Source of the DNA: Rhizophagus irregularis
Taxonomy: Eukaryota > Glomeromycota > Glomeromycetes > Glomerales > Glomeraceae
Reading direction: 5' to 3'
NCBI RefSeq assembly: GCF_026210795.1
Contig: NC_089429.1
Coordinates: forward strand, 7,931,223 to 7,995,222
Length of the DNA: 64,000 nt
The notes beneath the pieces were generated by a model, which ran no database searches, was not told where the DNA came from, and saw nothing but the letters and a program-made list of their open reading frames with translations. How positions within the stretch are numbered: the stretch's first letter is position 1; each line of letters opens with the position of its first letter. Both the position numbers and the translations under genes were made by a program. Positions 12,180 through 22,268 of this stretch are shown piece after piece.

Positions 12180-13123
12180 ATGAGTATCTCCAAATTCAAA
12201 ACCGTAACTATAGCTGGAGGTACGAATAAAGTAGACCATATTATAGCTGAGGCATTTTTGGATGATGGCTCCTATCAAATTAAAATTCTTCGACGGAAGC
12301 CAGAAAATGATAATAAAATGGCTAAATCATTGGCTTCCAAGGGAGCAGAAATCGTATACGTGGATTATAATGAAAATTATAATCTTGTTAAAGCACTTAA
12401 AGGAACCGATGTTCTTATTAGTGCTTTAAATGTCGATCTTGACGGTGCGACCTATTGTAATACTCAAGCACCAGCCAAAGATGCCTCAGTAAAAAGGTTC
12501 ATCCCATCCGTAAAGATGAAGTATGTTTTTTTTCTTTTCTTTTCTTTTTTTTGTTGTATGTTTATGATAAAATTTATAATGATTTTTTTTTCTTAACAAA
12601 GGGTTAAAGCTCATCCAATCACGGATAATAAAAACAAATTTAGAGATTATGTAGAAGAAAGTGGTCTCGAATATACGTATATTTATTTCGGACTACTCCA
12701 AGAACATATTCTTCGGTGTGGATTTGATATCAAAGAGAAGAAAGCTACATTCTATGATGATGTTAGCAAAAAGATTCCCACCACTTCTTTTTCCGATTTT
12801 GGTAAATATACCGTAGAGTCACTTAAAACGCCAGAAGCTCGTAATTCTGAAATTACTGTTGCTGGCGCGAACATGTCTCTAAATGAGTACATTGATATAT
12901 TTGAAAAGGTTTCTGGTGAGTACATATTTATTTAATCATTATTAATTCATGAATTTTTGCAGTAACTAATTATGATGGTTTATATAGATTCAAATGGAAA
13001 GCAGTTGTAGATATCGACTCATTCGCGGATAATTTCAAGGATATCATTAATAATAAACAAAGTAAAAAACGATCGTTCGGTTTCATTCCTAGACCTGATC
13101 CGAGGTTATTGAAAAACTTGTGA
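12180..13123 (+). CDS. NmrA-like / isoflavone-reductase-like NAD(P)-binding protein, three exons
   Basis: Exons 12180-12520, 12602-12915 and 12963-13123 join in frame to 271 residues. Both introns (12521-12601 and 12916-12962) begin GTATGT/GTGAGT and end AAAG/GCAG. The N-terminus (SISKFKTVTIAGGTNKVDHI) sits where the Rossmann strand and glycine loop belong. KALKGTDVLISAL and VKRFIPS are typical of the NmrA/PCBER branch of atypical short-chain dehydrogenases, followed by GLEYTYIYFGL and a C-terminal half with FGKYTVESL and SLNEYIDIFEKVSG. Such proteins bind NAD(P)H and act as reductases or redox sensors in the cytosol. Two oddities suggest weakened function: the usual GxxGxxG is read here as G..N..D, and the segment between CNTQAP and VKRFIPS looks shorter than in relatives. 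The start is the first ATG and is followed at once by the conserved strand. Family is confident; activity is doubtful. Confidence 0.85.
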
Positions 13124-13248
13124 AACAAGCGTCAAGAAAGAAGGACTGAAATTGAGAATACAACATTAGATCAACCTCTCCGGCATGATATTGAAATGCT
13201 GCAATGCCACAATAATATTAAAGAAAATTTATTTAATTATGATTCATT

Positions 13249-13489
13249 TCGGACCAATTTGATTTTCTGTTTAACAAAACCTCTCAAAAATTTTAAATTT
13301 AGATAACAAAAAAAATCAATTTTTGAAAAATCCCCTCACTCCCTTCTCCTACACCTTCTCCACCCCTCCTCCTACCCCTCCTCCTATACCTTCTCCTACA
13401 CCTCCTCCTACACGTTCTCCTACACCTCCTCCTTCACCTCACCTCTTTCAATAAAAACTCTTGTTAAACAGAAAATACAATTGATCCGA
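13249..13489. mobile_element. Short TIR element (MITE-like) enclosing a pyrimidine minisatellite
   Basis: The left end reads TCGGACCAATTTGATTTTC and then tgtttaacaa. The reverse complement of the right end reads TCGGATCAATTGTATTTTC and then tgtttaacaa. The ~30-bp inverted ends differ at only three or four positions. The ~180-bp interior is dominated by a CCTCCTACAC-type tandem repeat. No clear target-site duplication is visible. It lies about 125 bp downstream of the NmrA-like stop codon. Confidence 0.7.
13330..13447 (+). repeat. CCTCCTACACCTTCT minisatellite
   Basis: About ten imperfect units of (CCT)CCTACACCT/CCTTCTCC give a nearly pure pyrimidine plus strand. In one frame it would read as Pro/Ser/Thr repeats, but no start codon or flanking frame supports translation. 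It fills the centre of the inverted-repeat element at 13249-13489. Confidence 0.75.
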
Positions 13490-13639
13490 GCCCATCTGCA
13501 ATTATAAATTTTTGGTTCTTTGGGCTATAGTAATAATGGATTAAGCGAATAAGGGCAACCTAAGAAGAAATTTATCAACAGTATATAAAAACAATTGGAA
13601 AAATATATATATATATGTTGCATAATAGTTTAATGAAAT

Positions 13640-13840
13640 ACATAGACAAGATCTTGTCCATCGCGATTTTCACGAATCACGATGGAAATATTTTAATTCA
13701 CGAATACATTAAGAGGCAGCCCTTATTCTCGATTCAGTGACATATGCAGTCTTTAAATGATCATGTGAAAGTGGAAATTATATCTGGAGTTCCACCTTTT
13801 ATTGTACGGAGCGAAGCGAAGATTTGTTGGTAAATTAGAG
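13640..13840 (+). pseudogene. Protein-kinase pseudogene fragment
   Basis: The plus strand encodes LVHRDFH, then after a small frameshift GNILIHEYIK, matching the kinase catalytic loop HRDFHSGNIL. About 90 bases on, a further frame gives ISGVPPFIVRSE, which fits the post-DFG segment G(V/I)LP(F/Y)IAPE of TKL-type kinases. The DFG motif and N-lobe are missing and stops intervene. It is a remnant of a family whose intact member lies at 43916-45322. Confidence 0.5.
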
Positions 13841-13943
13841 ACATATATTTGACCTTTACAATCTATTACAGCAAATCAAATTGACGAAGAAACTCTCAGA
13901 TGTTTATTTTTAATGTCGATAAACACTTTAATAGAAATTACAT

Positions 13944-14075
13944 TAATCCCTAATCCTACCCCTAATTTTCCGCTAATCCTACCCTTAATCCCTTAATCCT
14001 ACCTCAAATCCTAACCCTATCCTAACCCTAATTCCAGTCCTACCCTAATCCTATCTTAACCCTAACTCGCGCCCT
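13944..14075 (-). repeat. Degenerate interstitial telomere-like repeat (CCCTAA)
   Basis: About 15 imperfect units of CCCTAA/TCCTACCC lie in a row, with the G-rich strand on minus. Units are diverged (CCCTAATCCT, CTTAACCCT), unlike the array at the right edge. This looks like an old internal or subtelomeric remnant. Confidence 0.75.
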
Positions 14076-15362
14076 TTTTTATCTTTTTAAAATTTTTGCA
14101 CAAAAAAATTTTTTTTATTAATCACTTAATAAAATCAGAAATCGGTATTACCTTGATTTTTCATCAATAAAATTGGAAATAATTCATTAATGAGCAAAGT
14201 TTTTTACAAATATCATTAATAAACTATGTAAGAACGTAATAAATTGTGCATTTATTTAATTTCGTAAGAGAGATAAAGATAAACCTTATCAGAATTTATT
14301 TAATACGAACTAACGTAATTTAATATTACAAGATTAAATCTTAGTCCAAAAGGTGATAAATGATGAATATATTGCATTATCTCCCATTAAAATGTTTTAG
14401 TCGACGAAAAATTGATATTCTCTCATGTATCATTATTTGACGAACCAACGCTACGCTATTGCCTCACAATATTTGTTGCATAAAAGAGATCGTTATAGTA
14501 ATAATTATGAAAATATGGTGTATTAGGGTTATGAAATTAGACGCACGTTATAATAAATTTTATTATTTCAAAATTTTTGCCATATAGTTAAAGTGCGGGT
14601 CAAAAAGAGAATAATAAATAGCGTTGACCGGAATCACAAATAAAACTAATAACCACGTAAAAAAAAAAAATTATTTGTTTTTATTTATTTTTCTATTAAA
14701 TTTTTTTTCTGTGAAGTTGTACTTGGCTTATATAAGAAATTTTCTGAGATTTTCCTTTGGCAAATGACTTGAAATTCAAATGACAAATGACAAACGACCC
14801 GAGTCATTTTGAGATTAATGTTGGCTAGCGTTATAATTCTGGCCTACATTATACTTTTTTTTTAAAAAAAAAAAAAATAATAAAAATTTGATAATGGTAA
14901 AATGACCAGGTCTTTTCGAACACTGCTGCTGACGTGTGATCAATTTTCTAAAAAAAAATTTATAGAGTGAAGCTGCTAATTCTAAAGATTATAATGATGG
15001 AAATTGTTCACTATGGCAAATTTCACGTATTTTTATTATCAAATACTTCATGATTTATCAATGAAATAAAAAATTCCAAAAAATAATACTGTAACTCCGA
15101 ATTATATGAATAAATGTTACAAAAATTAAATTATATTTATAAAAAATATAGTTTTTTATGGCTTTAATCTTCGCGATCTTCACGAAATTAAATTTTTGTT
15201 TACCATGTGTTCAGTTGCACAAACAAAGGGATCATCCTGTTTCTTGTAACATTAATTAAACAATTAAACTAATTTGCGTTAGAATATCGGCAAAAAAATT
15301 TATTTTATAACACAACATATGCAAATACAACATACCGTCAAAATTCTTTCTTCTTAATTACT
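14076..15362. other. Intergenic DNA upstream of the BTB-TLDc gene
   Basis: I see no gene. A partial 'taattctggcc' motif near 14835, shared with several MITEs in the window, suggests decayed transposon DNA. The 60 bases before the BTB-TLDc ATG end in a C/T-rich 'attctttcttctt' tract. Confidence 0.4.
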
Positions 15363-16754
15363 ATGACTTCTGAAACATTAATAAATTCATTATTACAAGA
15401 CTTAAATAAATTATATAATGAAGCAGATGATTACGACGTAATAATAAAAGCTGGAGAAGGATCTAATTCAGACGATTTTAAAGCACATTCTAATATATTA
15501 CGAATTAGGTCAACTTATTTTAAGGCCGCTTTATCGTCTAATTGGACGAGGAAAGAAGGGAATGTTACTATTTTTAAAAAACCAAATATCAAAGCTGACA
15601 CATTTAAGATCATTTTAAAATATATTTATACCGGGATTATAAATTTAGATACAAGCATTACAGGGATTGGGGAGTTACTTATTGCAGCGGATGAAATTAA
15701 TCTTGTAGAATTAATTAATTATATTCAAAATCATATTGTTAAATTAAAAAAAGAATGGTCCGAGAAAGATATTATTAAATTATTTAATATTTTATCATGT
15801 CGTCAAGAAGTTTTTAATACACTTTATGTTTATTTCAGAGATATTATTAGTAATAATCCTGGAAGATTTTTTAATGAATCTAATTTATTTATAGAATTAG
15901 AAAATGATGCTTTTCTTTCACTTATTCAAAATGATGATTTTGATATGGAAGAAATTGAAATTTGGAATAATTTATTGAAATGGGCTATTTCAAAAAATTC
16001 TACCATTAGTTCTAATACAACACTTTGGAAAACAGAAGAAATGGAAGTTATTAAGTTAACAATTCGTGATTTTATTCCACATATTAGATTTTTTCAAATT
16101 TCTTCACAAAATTATTATTATAAGATACGACCATTATCAGCACTTTTACCAAAAGAACTTGATGAAGATATTATTTTAAATTTTCTTGTTCCAGAAAGTT
16201 CTCAAAATACAAAAATTTTACCAAGAAAATTAAGTAGTGTTAATAAATATTCTAAAATAATTAAATTAGATCATATTTATCAAATTTCTCATTGGATTGA
16301 TAAAAAACAAGAGAATTATTCAAGAGTACCACAATATGAATTTAAATTGCTTTTAAATGGAAATAGAGATGGATTTGATGTTAAAACTTTTAAAGAAAGA
16401 TGTTATAATAAAGGAGCTACAATTGTAGCAATTAAATTGAAAGGAAATAATGTCATTGGAGGATATAATCCAATAAGTTGGAATGGTTCAGGTAGATATC
16501 TTTCAACAAATGATAGTTTTATTTTTTCATTTAATCAATCAACTTTAAATTCATCAACTGTTATACTAAGTAGAGTCAAAAATAAAGGAAAAGCAATATA
16601 TGATTGTATTAATAATAGTCATAGTTTTGGTGAATATGATCTTGAAATATTTAAGAGAAAATGTAGAAATGGTGATTATGAAACTAAAATTAGTGAAGAT
16701 GGGGATTTTGAACTTGAAGATTATGAAGTATTTCAAGTAAATAAGAAAGAGTGA
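15363..16754 (+). CDS. BTB-BACK-TLDc domain protein (463 aa)
   Basis: A single-exon gene. Residues about 20-126 form a BTB/POZ domain (DDYDVIIKAGEG, FKAHSNILRIRSTYFKAAL, ADTFKIILKYIYTG). Residues about 130-255 form a BACK-like helical linker (FNILSCRQEVFNTL, FLSLIQNDDFDMEEIEIWN). Residues about 305-459 form a TLDc domain (ISHWIDKK, YEFKLLLNGNRDGFD, GATIVAIKLKGNNVIGGYNP). BTB-BACK proteins usually serve as substrate adaptors for Cullin-3 ubiquitin ligases (family knowledge), and TLDc domains are linked to oxidative-stress resistance and V-ATPase regulation. This architecture is strongly expanded in Glomeromycotina. The ATG is the first in frame after a pyrimidine tract and the frame is intact, so it is likely functional. 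The substrate is unknown. Confidence 0.93.
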   Translation: MTSETLINSLLQDLNKLYNEADDYDVIIKAGEGSNSDDFKAHSNILRIRSTYFKAALSSNWTRKEGNVTIFKKPNIKADTFKIILKYIYTGIINLDTSITGIGELLIAADEINLVELINYIQNHIVKLKKEWSEKDIIKLFNILSCRQEVFNTLYVYFRDIISNNPGRFFNESNLFIELENDAFLSLIQNDDFDMEEIEIWNNLLKWAISKNSTISSNTTLWKTEEMEVIKLTIRDFIPHIRFFQISSQNYYYKIRPLSALLPKELDEDIILNFLVPESSQNTKILPRKLSSVNKYSKIIKLDHIYQISHWIDKKQENYSRVPQYEFKLLLNGNRDGFDVKTFKERCYNKGATIVAIKLKGNNVIGGYNPISWNGSGRYLSTNDSFIFSFNQSTLNSSTVILSRVKNKGKAIYDCINNSHSFGEYDLEIFKRKCRNGDYETKISEDGDFELEDYEVFQVNKKE

Positions 16755-17130
16755 GCAACGCGGCGGTTGGTGGGAAATGTTAGTTTGAAACTACGCTTTT
16801 TATAGCGAAATATTTATATATATTTATTGCAAATATTTAATATTATTCTTTTCTCATATTTTTATAATCAAATGTATTAATATAAATAAATAAAGGTTTT
16901 ATTAATATAATTCAGACATTAATAGTATTTCTTTTGAGTCTTTACCCAACATTATTCATGTTCACGAGCGATCAAGTTTGTTTAATCTTTAATATGGTAA
17001 AGGTAATAAATATAAATGCTGATTTATATCAGAAATTTTGACTTAATCCTGAAAAATAAATCTGATACAAAGCGCATTCAATTATGAAATCGGGGATATT
17101 AGCTCTACCAATTTCGAAAACAGAAAAGTC
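16755..17130. other. 3' region of the BTB-TLDc gene
   Basis: AT-rich trailer with 'aataaataaagg' near 16885, a plausible poly(A) signal for the upstream gene. No gene is seen. Confidence 0.4.
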
Positions 17131-18640
17131 TAGCGAATGATACCACGGTAAGTTATGAAGGAAATTTGAAGAGGTAAAATAAATCCACATGACGGTAATG
17201 ACAAGGGTGCGTCTATCATCGCTATACGGACATCGATACTGAGACGATTGTGTAGGTTGTCGTCGTGAGTGATCTTCGAGGGTGGCGAATTATGTGTTTG
17301 TCTACGTCGGTAGTTTTGGAAGGTCTTTTTAGATATGTTGTTGAAAATTTTCCATTCTTTAAATTTTGAGTTGCGTGTTTTCCAAATAGTGTTGTAGATT
17401 TCAACATGTAGATCATGAACGAATGATAATAATAAACGTTTGATACGCTCCTTTGATCTAATAGCCGCTTGAAAAGGTGCTAAAAGTCGTTTGGGGTATA
17501 ATTAAGTAAAAAAATTAATAAATATTTGTTTAATAAATTTCTGACATCGGTTTTCGAGTCCAAGAAAATATAGCGCAAATCTGATTGCGCCCTGCCAGAA
17601 AAGTTGTTGAATATAGGTATTAATGAAGTGATGGCTTCCGGCATTGCCATAGATGAAGATAAGACTCGTCTTCCATATTACATAAGAAACACGTTTTTAC
17701 ACCATCTAAAGTAGGTAACATTAAAGTCGAAGTTTTCATCTTCCAACTTGTAATTTTACTCAGTTGACGAGATGTAGGTCGATCGAAAGGGTTGTAAGTC
17801 ACAGGATTTAGTAAATTCCCAATTGACGATTTCATTGAATGAAAGGTCCTGAATCAAATCGTGAGATAAATGTCTTTCTAGGTTTCTATATTGTAAGGGT
17901 TTTTTGAGAGTGGAACGAATATTTCTATCAATAATATGTTCTTTGTTAAAAATAAGTGAACCTTATTGACGTTTGAGGTCTTTGTGATTAACGTCACTTA
18001 TAAGATTACGAGATCCTTGCTTCGTTAACGCATCCGCTTGGTCATTGTAAAAATTATTAGAGTGCGCTTTGACTTTTGAAAGTGTCACTTGAAGCTGTAA
18101 GGTGTCAATAATTTGTTTGATGGACTGGCATAGATGGCAGTTATTCAATTTTTGTAAACGTCTATCAGTTAATCGAGGAGTATATAAATATAAAGCATTA
18201 AAGGTTTGAATAGTAGCTTGTGAATCTATATTACTGCGGAGTGGACAAATTAAAAGTAAATTGAAAATCGCGAACATTCTGCTCCAGATGAACTCGCCCA
18301 ATTGGTTATCCGAGCATAGAAGCTCATAGCGATATCTGGTGGTGAAGATAAAAGCCAACCAAAGCCCATTAACGGTGCTAAATTGTCTGGAGGTCTGCAT
18401 AATGATCCATCCGAGAAAAATTCTAAATGTTGGTTGTTTGCTAGAATTGTAGCTTTTTCAATAAAGTCATCATGTAAGGTAGCGGGTAATAATAATGATT
18501 TGATTGAGAGTGCGTTTTGTGGTACCGACGCTGCAGTTGATCTTAATGTAATAGGTTGTGTTGGTGCTCTGGAAATATTATTGTCGTTTCCTTGAATATG
18601 ATTAAGTTCTAATACGAAAATCATTGAACGCGGTAGTGCG
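17130..18640 (-). pseudogene. LINE-type retrotransposon 3' end (RNase H, zinc knuckle), frameshifted
   Basis: Minus-strand frames together spell the end of a LINE ORF2. An RNase H domain shows its acidic residues in order: FFSDGSL, GAECSRF, NIDSQATIQTF and VKAHSNNFYNDQADALTKQG. After about 100 residues a C-terminal zinc knuckle follows (CFLCNMEDESYLHLWQC), then a tail whose second frame reads HVEIYNTIWKTRNSKFKEW, typical of these elements. The first two acidic residues (18250-18624) and the last two (17963-18400) lie in different frames, and the tail shifts again near 17400, so at least two frameshifts exist. No reverse-transcriptase core was found upstream on this strand, so the copy is 5'-truncated, as LINEs usually are. 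It is not a functional gene. Confidence 0.82.
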
Positions 18641-18659
18641 ATTTGTGATATGTGGTTCG

Positions 18660-19449
18660 TTCAATCGCCATGCTGTTATTCTATTCGTATTTGATAAAAA
18701 GTTCGCTAGTTAAGCAAGAGTTCAATTGTGCATTAAAAAAGCGACGCTTGTACTCGAATTTGATGATCAAAATGTTGAGAATGTTAGGGTATATCGGACA
18801 TGTAAGGTAGTAACAAAATCTATTAAGAGATGTCAAATGTCACGTGATTTCTAATCAATCTTACATGATCGACAACCAGACTACACTTTGAATAACGGAA
18901 ATATTGTCCCAAAGCTATACATAACATATTATCCTCTTAATTAACCTCATGATGGAGGCAATTTTTTAAGAAAGGATTAATTATTATACATCGGATATAA
19001 ATATAATGTGAAGGAATAAAAAGTATTAATGGATCTCCAAATATCGTGTTTCACAAATTTCTTAAGGCGTGATCTGATGCCAACAAATTGATGATTAATA
19101 GTTTTTTTATCGTAATTCGTAATTATAATAATTTATTATAAAATAATTTGTTTGTTCTTAATAAATTTAATTTAATATATTAATCAACTGAATTATTTAA
19201 ATTTAAGTAGATTTTCAGGAGTAAAAAATCATAGCAACAACGATAAGAAATGAAATTATCTTCAAAATTGTATATTGGAAGATTTTTCGAAAATTAATAA
19301 TATATCAGCAATAGATCATGTGAAACGTGTAACGTTCATTGAATTTCATGTTTGTGTGACAGAATTTGCGCCATAAATAGGAATAAGTCTTTCGGATTAA
19401 AAAAAAAATTTTTTTTACATCTCTTTTTCTTTCTTTTTTTTTACGAAAT
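18660..19449. other. Upstream region of the F-box gene
   Basis: No gene is seen. The last ~65 bases before the ATG at 19450 are A-runs followed by a long C/T tract ('catctctttttctttc'). This resembles the pyrimidine-rich leader in front of the F-box gene at 40099 and is probably the core promoter or transcription start area. Confidence 0.35.
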
Positions 19450-21129
19450 ATGTCGCGAAATCAAGATATCACCAGTACAGTAAATTTAACAGCCGACTGT
19501 ATATATGAAATTATTCAGTATGTTATTCACGATATTAAAACTTTATATTCATGTGTCGTTTTAAATCAAGATTATTGTCAAGTCGTTGTACGTATACTTT
19601 GGAGAAACCCATTTAAATATATTAAACAAGATGAGACGAAAAAAGCTCTCATCTTTCGAACATATTTCTCCTGTCTTGATGATCAAGAAAAAGAACAGAT
19701 CACGGCATTCTTTCATAACTCTGTTATTGACTTTCCAAAACCTTTTATTAATTATCCAAGCTTTCTTCAAGAATTTGAAATATTAAATATACAAACATCA
19801 ATGAGATCCTTTCTTTATCAATATCATTTTGCTTCAACTACAGAGAATCGAATTAATAGTGTTGTTCATATTCTTAACCCTTTTATGGAAAAGTTATTTT
19901 TTAATATTCAAAGTAATTTTAAATACTTGAATGTTGATTTGAATGATGAAAAAAATCAAATAGATATGAGTTCATTTGATGATAGAATTCTCGGTCATGT
20001 TTTATCAAATATCAACAAATTTACTTTTGGATTTGGTTTTAGATTTGATATAAAAATGAAGGAAATTTTAAAATTTATTCAAAAGAATGCAACAAAACTT
20101 ACTGAAATCATTTCTGATCATAATAATAACATAAACCATGTTCGATTAATATTTACAAAGAAAGAATTTAAACAACAAAAATTGAAAAAACTTAATCCCG
20201 AATTTAATGATTTATTGGATATTTTAAGTTCTTTCATTATTTCATTGGATAATTTGAAATCATTGGAAATGCCTTGTTTTATTAGGAATGATAAGAACTT
20301 TGTTAAAAAACATTCTCATTCTTTAACTCATTTAAAATTACATGAAATTCGTAATTTTAATATAATTATTAGTATATTGGATCATTGTTCAAATCTGGAA
20401 ACAATTGAACTTGTTAGTTTTTATTGTAATAAAAATACTGATCTTTCAGAATTAAATAAACCTATTAATTCAAAATTTAATAATCTCAAGAATTTTCATA
20501 TTACAATCTCCTATTTTCCTGTTCTCACTCTATTCAAAAGAATTATTTTAATGTCAAATAATGATCTTAAAACACTTTATTATGATAAATATATTGTTCA
20601 TTCTAATGCTAATAACTTTACGGAATTAATTTGGCCTTTTTGTACAAATATTACACATCTTTTCATTAGAATATTTCAAAATGATATTTATACTATCATT
20701 TCATTTTTGGAAAGTTTGGATCATCTTGTTTTATTAAAATTAGATTGGGATAATAATTATCTTAGGATTGATCAAATTGCTGATTTGGCTCATTCATTTT
20801 CTTCTTCTTTACAAATTTTGGAAATCTTGGAGATTGATTCATCTATGATTATTGAAATGTTGGGAGCTTTATTTCGTAATATGCAATGTCAACTCAAGGA
20901 AATTGGTATTTGTATGGATTCTTTTATTAATGATGATATATTAGAAATAATCATAGCTTATGCTAGATGCAAAAATTCCTTAATAGTTTTTAGATACTTA
21001 AATACACCCCCATACTGTTATTATTATCCCCAACTTTCAAAACATATTTTAGAAGAAGCCAGAAGCTTATTTACGATTGATGATAATCCTGAACCTTTTA
21101 AAAGAAGTTTTATTGAACCAATCTTCTAA
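19450..21129 (+). CDS. F-box-like / leucine-rich repeat protein (559 aa)
   Basis: A single-exon gene. Residues about 13-56 form an F-box-like domain: LTADCIYEIIQYV, then LYSCVVLNQDYCQVVVRILW followed by RNPF. The pattern sC.lvn..wc....ilWrnPf is the standard F-box signature in these fungi. The rest (about 100-559) is irregular leucine-rich sequence with repeated FISSLDNLKSLEMP, LTHLKLHEI, CSNLETIEL and CTNITHLFI segments, as in F-box/LRR proteins that recruit substrates to SCF ubiquitin ligases. The frame is intact and the codon use AT-rich like its neighbours. It belongs to a highly expanded family, with a second intact copy at 40099 and broken copies at 24440-27420. The substrate is unknown. 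Confidence 0.9.
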   Translation: MSRNQDITSTVNLTADCIYEIIQYVIHDIKTLYSCVVLNQDYCQVVVRILWRNPFKYIKQDETKKALIFRTYFSCLDDQEKEQITAFFHNSVIDFPKPFINYPSFLQEFEILNIQTSMRSFLYQYHFASTTENRINSVVHILNPFMEKLFFNIQSNFKYLNVDLNDEKNQIDMSSFDDRILGHVLSNINKFTFGFGFRFDIKMKEILKFIQKNATKLTEIISDHNNNINHVRLIFTKKEFKQQKLKKLNPEFNDLLDILSSFIISLDNLKSLEMPCFIRNDKNFVKKHSHSLTHLKLHEIRNFNIIISILDHCSNLETIELVSFYCNKNTDLSELNKPINSKFNNLKNFHITISYFPVLTLFKRIILMSNNDLKTLYYDKYIVHSNANNFTELIWPFCTNITHLFIRIFQNDIYTIISFLESLDHLVLLKLDWDNNYLRIDQIADLAHSFSSSLQILEILEIDSSMIIEMLGALFRNMQCQLKEIGICMDSFINDDILEIIIAYARCKNSLIVFRYLNTPPYCYYYPQLSKHILEEARSLFTIDDNPEPFKRSFIEPIF

Positions 21130-21199
21130 ATTTTGATGAATTTGTCATATTAGTGTGTATTGTCTTTATATATGGCAGATTATCTTTTATTTGCAATGA

Positions 21200-21470
21200 T
21201 GATATGAATATTTTAGAGTAGGGAACACATTGAAATCTATTGAAAATAGTGGTAACCATGTCCTCAATTTACGGTCTCTTATTATCTTTCTATTATGTTA
21301 TGTATTAAATTGATAAAATTTTATACACTTTTTGCTAGGGAATACATTGAAATCTATTGAAAATAATGGTGAAAATAAAATTATATGGTTACCATTTACA
21401 GTGTCTTATTATTTTTCCATTATGTTATGTATTAAATTGATAAAATTTTATATACCTTTGCTTATATCGA
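21200..21470. repeat. ~115-bp direct duplication downstream of the F-box gene
   Basis: The sequence 'gggaa(c/t)acattgaaatctattgaaaata(g/a)tgg...ttatgttatgtattaaattgataaaatttta' occurs at about 21220-21327 and again at about 21338-21455. It lies in the presumed 3' UTR or just past it. No coding content. Confidence 0.8.
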
Positions 21471-21559
21471 TAATACAATAAATACTAATAGATAATTTTG
21501 GCTAAACTGATAAATTATTAAATTATTATAATATATAATTCATTTAATTGCTATAATTC

Positions 21560-21840
21560 GATAAACAATTGAATTTTACCCAAATCCCAAATCCTAAACT
21601 ATTGCCCAAATCCCAAATTGTTGCCGAAATTCCAAATCGTTGCCGAAATCCCAAAGGTCAATTTGTGTCACGTGACGTTATAAACTTCCATAAAAATGGA
21701 CCCAAGTTTAAATTTTTAGAACTGATTTTCACCCGTCGACCTAATTTTGTGAAAATTTACGGAAAAAATTTTAGTAATATTAAATTTTTAAATAAAAATA
21801 CCGACCGCCAGCCCAAAATTTTGAATCCATGAAACGAGAA
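21560..21840. repeat. Short tandem repeat plus a dispersed transposon module
   Basis: At 21575-21656 five imperfect units of 'ttgcc(c/g)aaatcccaaat' are in tandem. Directly after comes 'gtgtcacgtgacgtta', which also occurs on the opposite strand at about 49223 inside a hAT-type MITE. This suggests the region is a decayed nonautonomous element. Confidence 0.55.
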
Positions 21841-21984
21841 CCAATTTTTAACAATGTGTCGCCTAAACTAATTTTAATAATAAATTTAAAATTGCTAAAC
21901 TGAGCCTTTTTGCTGCATAATAAAACTCGGTATCCGGACTTTTTTATAAATTTACCTCGTTATTTGTTTTTTCGTGAATAAATG

Positions 21985-22268
21985 TTTTCAAAGAAAATAG
22001 AGTTATTTATTTATTGCTTAATTATTAATATCAGTTACTCATTGAATGTTGAAGTAGTAATATCCTGGAAAAAAAAATAATTTAATTTAATTTTTATTTT
22101 CATTGCGTGATGAATATTTTTTATAAAAATGTTAATCGCTACCATTTGTCCATTTGACGAAATGGACGATTCGGTGAAATGGATTCGATAAAATACACTT
22201 TCTGCGAAACGTCCTTTCGGTGAAACGTCCCTTCGGCGGCGAAATGGTTTCGGCGAAATGAGATTCTT
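21985..22268 (-). mobile_element. Partial foldback-like element (one satellite arm plus interior)
   Basis: On the minus strand this begins with a 'tttcgccgaaaccatttcgccg' type satellite arm (22150-22268) and continues into an interior with 'cacgcaatgaaaataaaaa', 'ttttccaggatatta' and 'taactgatattaat'. The same interior in the same order is found at 42110-42240 in the fuller element 41872-42563. The second arm is missing here, so this is a truncated member of the same family. Confidence 0.7.
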
